Source: JASHPR01 sp963808705 (GTDB taxonomy: Bacteria; Actinomycetota; Actinomycetes; Streptosporangiales; Streptosporangiaceae). Taken from it: a stretch of DNA of 64,000 nt. The stretch's first letter is position 1; the number at the start of each line of letters is the position of its first letter. This document shows, one piece after another, positions 62,418-64,000 of the stretch. A program made the position numbers and the translations under genes. Location of the stretch: assembly GCA_963808705.1 (NCBI GenBank), contig CAWEHB010000003.1, positions 434,001 to 498,000 of the forward strand, given 5' to 3'. Below the pieces are notes generated by a model. That model saw only the letters and a list, made by a program, of their open reading frames with translations, searched no databases and had not been told where the DNA came from.

Positions 62418-63116
62418 ATGTATTCCGACCAGCACCTGCGCGTCTCCGACGCCGAGCGCGAGGCGGTCTGCGGCCGGCTGGCCGGGCACTTCGCCGCTGG
62501 CCGCCTGGACCAGGCCGAGCTCGATGACCGGGTCGGGCGGGCCATGAGCGCCAAGACCCGGGCCGACCTGCGCGGGCTGTTCGCCGGCCTGTCGGAGACG
62601 GGGGCTCCGGCAGTGCCAGGGCTTCCGCGGGGTGGCGGCGGCACGCCGGGGGGCGGGCCGCGCGGGCCGGGGTCGCCGGTCGAGTTCCGGCTGGATGCGG
62701 CCTCGGGGGTGCCGACCTACCTGCAGCTGGTGCACCAGGTGGAGCACGCGCTGCGGCTGGGTTATCTCACGCTGGGCGATCAGCTGCCGAGGGTGCGGGA
62801 CGTGGTGGCCTCGCTGGCGATCAACCCGAACACGGTGCTGAAGGCCTATAAGGAGCTGGAGGTCAAGGGCCTGGCGGCCGGGCGGCCGGGCCAGGGCACG
62901 TTCATCCAGGCCACCCTGGGCCAGGTCGCGCTCCCCGAGCTCGCCGGGCTGCACAAGTCCCTGCTGGGCTGGCTGGCCACCGCCGGCGCGGCGGGCCTGG
63001 ACGAGGACGGCATCGTGGCGCTGTTCGCCAGCGCGCTGCGGGATTTCCATGAGCGCCGCGGCGGGTCGCGCACCCCCGGCAGCGCGGCGAGCGGCGGGAC
63101 GGAGGGCGCCGCATGA
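62418..63116 (+). CDS. DUF1707 - GntR (YtrA-like) fusion regulator
   Basis: Protein of 232 residues from the ATG at 62418 (MYSDQHLRVSDAERE); an in-frame ATG at 62352 would add 22 atypical residues. Residues 7-60 are a DUF1707 domain (LRVSDAEREAVCGRLAGHFAAGRLDQAELDDRVGRAMSAKT). After a Gly/Pro linker comes a GntR winged helix (GVPTYLQLVHQVEHALRLGYLTLGDQLPRVRDVVASLAINPNTVLKAYKELEVKGLAAGRPGQGTFI) of the short YtrA class with a small C-terminal dimer helix. YtrA-type repressors sit before ABC exporter genes, as here. DUF1707 normally occurs in separate membrane or cell-wall-linked proteins, so this union is unusual. Confidence 0.85.
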   Translation: MYSDQHLRVSDAEREAVCGRLAGHFAAGRLDQAELDDRVGRAMSAKTRADLRGLFAGLSETGAPAVPGLPRGGGGTPGGGPRGPGSPVEFRLDAASGVPTYLQLVHQVEHALRLGYLTLGDQLPRVRDVVASLAINPNTVLKAYKELEVKGLAAGRPGQGTFIQATLGQVALPELAGLHKSLLGWLATAGAAGLDEDGIVALFASALRDFHERRGGSRTPGSAASGGTEGAA

Positions 63117-64000
63117 ACGTCGTCGAGGCCAGTGGCCTGGGCAAGCGCTACGGCAGCACGTGGGCGCTGCGCGAGTGCTCGCTGGCGGTCCCCGCCGGTC
63201 ACGTGGCCGCGCTGGTCGGCCCGAACGGCGCGGGCAAGACCACGCTGCTGAACCTGGCGGTCGGCCTGGCAGAACCGACCGCGGGCGTCGTGACCGTGCT
63301 CGGCGGCCTGGCCGCGGGATCCCCGGCCGCGCTGGACGGCATCGCGTTCGTCGCCCAGGACACGCCGCTGTACAAGAACCTGCCGGCCGCCGACATGCTG
63401 CACCTGACGGCCAACCTGAACCGGCGTTTCGACCAGCGATACGCGCGGGCCCGGCTGGGCGAGCTCGGCATCCCGCTGAAGCGGAAGGCGGGCAGGCTGT
63501 CCGGCGGGCAGCAGGCGCAGCTCGCGCTGACCCTGGCGCTGGCCCGCCGGCCGAAGCTGCTGGTGCTGGATGAGCCGGTGGCGATGCTCGACCCGCTCGC
63601 CCGGCACGACTTCATGGCCACCGTGCTGACGGCGGCGGCCGGGAAGGGGGAAGGGGAGGTGGGCGGGGTGTCGGTGGTGCTGTCCTCGCACGTGCTGGCC
63701 GAGCTGGAGCGGGTGGCCGACTACCTCATCTTGATGTCGCGGGGCCGGGTGCAGGTGGCCGGCGAGGTCGACGACCTGCTCGCCAGCCACCGCGTGCTGA
63801 CCGGCCCGGCCGCCGAGGCCGATAGATATACCGAAAGGCCGCTGGTGCATGCCCGCCGTGCCGACGCCCAGGCCCACCTGCTGGTCCGGGCCACCGCGGA
63901 CGACCCTGTCCCGCCGCGCTGGGAGGCGCACCCGGTCGGCCTGGAGGAACTCGCGATGGCCTACCTGCGCGAGCCCGGCGCCGGCGCCTTGCCCGGCCCG
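63113..64000 (+). CDS. ABC transporter ATP-binding protein (runs off the window)
   Basis: At least 296 codons without a stop; the ATG at 63113 overlaps the stop of the GntR fusion gene by four bases. Walker A GPNGAGKTTLL (about residue 37), Q-loop VAQDTPLYKNL, signature LSGGQQAQLALTLAL, Walker B LLVLDEPVAMLDP, and H-loop VLSSHVLAEL. After the ATPase core comes an extra region (RADAQAHLLVRATADDP...) of the type found in lantibiotic or multidrug exporters. The membrane subunit is expected just outside the window. Likely controlled by the upstream YtrA-like repressor. Confidence 0.92.
   Translation, partial: MNVVEASGLGKRYGSTWALRECSLAVPAGHVAALVGPNGAGKTTLLNLAVGLAEPTAGVVTVLGGLAAGSPAALDGIAFVAQDTPLYKNLPAADMLHLTANLNRRFDQRYARARLGELGIPLKRKAGRLSGGQQAQLALTLALARRPKLLVLDEPVAMLDPLARHDFMATVLTAAAGKGEGEVGGVSVVLSSHVLAELERVADYLILMSRGRVQVAGEVDDLLASHRVLTGPAAEADRYTERPLVHARRADAQAHLLVRATADDPVPPRWEAHPVGLEELAMAYLREPGAGALPGP

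Overview
This is a very GC-rich chromosomal segment from an actinomycete. The signs are frequent GTG starts, strong G/C bias at third codon positions, and many actinobacterial families (DUF2637, DUF1707, DUF2993, MpaB-like oxygenase, a CU044_5270-like anti-sigma segment, an Rv1747-like FHA-ABC transporter, cysS followed by rlmB, F420/PPOX relics). I cannot name a genus. I saw no rRNA, tRNA, CRISPR array, integrase or intact insertion sequence. Gene content looks like that of a soil or environmental saprophyte.

Layout. 0-9 kb: a GNAT enzyme, a deletion-fused two-component remnant whose likely binding sites survive in front of a secreted lipoprotein sedolisin, small conserved proteins (DUF1841-like, NTF2-like, CBS pair), a frameshifted DUF899 gene, an AlkA-type glycosylase, an MpaB-like oxygenase and an RraA-like protein. 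9.4-14.6 kb: one operon with an HD-GYP/LuxR regulator, a SnoaL-like protein, a P450, an OsmC protein and a flavin monooxygenase. 15-22 kb: a DUF2637 membrane protein, homogentisate dioxygenase, an EthD protein, cysS-rlmB, and a PCMT-type methyltransferase. 22.3-26.4 kb: a large SIR2/NB-ARC/TPR protein with a membrane-anchored partner, which looks like an anti-phage system. 26.4-40.3 kb: an oxidoreductase, a CPA2 antiporter, an L,D-transpeptidase, a secreted hydrolase, an FHA-ABC transporter divergent from a propeller-bearing Ser/Thr kinase with DUF2993, and a flavin oxidase coupled to a homocysteine methyltransferase. 40.4-45.8 kb: an ECF sigma factor, a translationally coupled small protein, a TPR-CHAT (caspase-like) protein and a subtilase with a structured leader. 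46-58 kb: MscS, a CMP-deaminase-like protein, an FMN reductase, ferredoxin-P450, an Idh-type oxidoreductase, MarR/DUF998, and a FAD monooxygenase, with several gene relics between them. 59-61.2 kb: a self-contained ECF regulon in which two near-identical promoters drive the sigma operon and a paralogous membrane protein. 62.4-64 kb: a DUF1707-GntR fusion and an ABC ATPase that runs off the window.

The two best candidates for a poorly described system are the SIR2-STAND-TPR plus membrane partner operon (22349-26391) and the sigma/adaptor/TPR-CHAT/subtilase cluster (40444-45832). A second, broken CHAT domain survives at 49537-49686. The window is also rich in relics with identifiable mutations: an RR-HK deletion fusion, an internally deleted PPOX gene, a homopolymer frameshift in DUF899, an LLM C-terminus, a CHAT C-terminus and a VOC N-terminus. 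This points to ongoing decay of accessory genes. All family assignments are from reading motifs; no database search was run.
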